Assembly: GCA_039795165.1 (NCBI GenBank)
Contig: JBDKER010000005.1
Location: forward strand, 1 to 64,000
Direction: 5' to 3'
DNA from: V1-33 sp039795165
Lineage (GTDB): Bacteria > Verrucomicrobiota > Verrucomicrobiia > Verrucomicrobiales > V1-33
Length of the DNA stretch: 64,000 nt
A program made the position numbers and the translations under genes. Below are positions 63,613-64,000 of the stretch, one piece after another. The notes below the pieces were generated by a model, which made no database searches, was not told where the DNA came from, and saw only the letters and a program-made list of their open reading frames with translations. How positions within the stretch are numbered: position 1 is the first letter of the stretch; every line of letters begins with the position of its first letter.

Positions 63613-63840
63613 GCCTCAACGAATCCATCGCCGAAGACCCCGCACTGCTATGGTACCGGGGGGGGTAGGGAGGAAAAGAGTGAAAAGGGAAATCGGAAGG
63701 GTGAAATCATGGAGTTCACTTCCTGTTTCACTTTTCACCCTTCACTCTTCTCCATCTCTCAGCGCCCTGCGCGACAGGCGGCTCGTGGGGCGCTTGCGCG
63801 AGCCATCCGGCGGCTGGATTCGGGCATTCCCGAGGGTGCG
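63609..63840 (+). pseudogene. hsdR 5'-end fragment with palindromic insertion, broken linker B6
   Basis: It starts on the rhuM stop (ATGA) as MSLNESIAEDPALLWYRGG but stops at 63667, straight after a run of eight G. In the shifted frame the same block as in B5 continues: VKREIGRVKSWSSLPVSLF, then RDRRLVGRLRE. The G tract accounts for the loss of frame and could vary in length. After the repeat, about 100 bp without a gene lead to the terminal element. Confidence 0.75.
63675..63749. repeat. Palindromic insertion in linker B6
   Basis: Nearly identical to the B5 copy over the whole unit and its right flank, indicating a recent duplication of this cassette end. Confidence 0.75.
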
Positions 63841-63945
63841 TTGGCGGATTTCCCGCTGATGATGGCTCTATGTTTGAGTCCATGGATTCCGGTCGGTCTG
63901 TGCGTTGGCGCGGTCTGCCGGCAGGGCCGGGTGCGTCGGGTTTTA

Positions 63946-64000
63946 GGAGCCTGTTGAAAAACCGGGCCCGGCAGCGGAGCCGGAGTCCATGGTGGTTGGA
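63946..64000. repeat. Second copy of the terminal inverted-repeat element (cut by the window end)
   Basis: ggagcctgttgaaaaaccgg, followed by gcccggcagcgga and gtggttgga, matches the reverse complement of the right end of the element at 3-226. Only its first 54 bases are in the window. Confidence 0.7.

Overview
The window looks like a chromosomal segment of a Verrucomicrobiota bacterium, possibly the end of a contig since it opens inside a repeat. The high-G+C DNA, a PEP-CTERM protein, a TIGR02597-like protein, a DUF1552/DUF1592 pair and YD-repeat and FG-GAP giant proteins all point that way. The phylum is an inference; there is no rRNA or tRNA to confirm it. Every gene I support is on the + strand.

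Region 1 (1-31194), envelope and secretion: a short inverted-repeat element and a terminator-like hairpin come first. A PEP-CTERM protein, an imelysin and a two-haem oxidoreductase follow. From 3798 a run of tightly spaced or ATGA-overlapping genes encodes a secreted protein, a rhodanese, a MauE/DoxX-like membrane protein, a DUF1573-rhodanese fusion, a 6646-residue secreted giant (three tandem 738-residue FG-GAP modules, CARDB and FN3-like domains, and a C-terminal Rhs/YD shell with a Cys-rich tip), and two more secreted proteins. aroB closes the block.

Region 2 (31195-36280), scar tissue: remnants of ISL3, IS3 and IS66 elements surround A+T-richer foreign genes, namely a membrane-anchored GAF-like protein, a truncated ORF and a polytopic membrane protein.

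Region 3 (36281-55740), defence island: an 18.5-kb single-strand operon lies between two imperfect direct repeats of about 350 bp. It is a type I restriction-modification operon (hsdM, hsdS, hsdR) loaded with cargo: a YhcG/DUF1016 nuclease, a small winged-helix-like protein, a CBASS pair (CD-NTase and S-4TM effector), RhuM, two AlbA_2/Schlafen-like ATPases, a TPR protein, a four-helix-bundle-suffix protein and a DUF262/DUF1524 (GmrSD-like) nuclease.

The most unusual feature is how this cargo is joined. After almost every cargo gene lies a copy of the first 20-90 codons of an hsdR gene. It usually starts on or next to the stop of the gene before it, stays open, and ends on or next to the start of the next cargo gene. 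Six of the copies carry the same palindromic insertion. A stub of the hsdM 3' end follows yhcG in the same way, and a stub of the hsdM 5' end lies in the right-hand direct repeat. The pattern suggests that defence genes are stacked as cassettes at the gene junctions of a type I R-M operon, leaving translatable linker ORFs.

Region 4 (55741-64000): a DUF1552/DUF1592 gene pair with a broken third gene, IS66 and possible IS21 debris, then a second stack of the same cassettes (degenerate hsdR stub, hipBA, hsdR stub, a second rhuM, hsdR stub). The window ends in an inverted copy of the element at its start.
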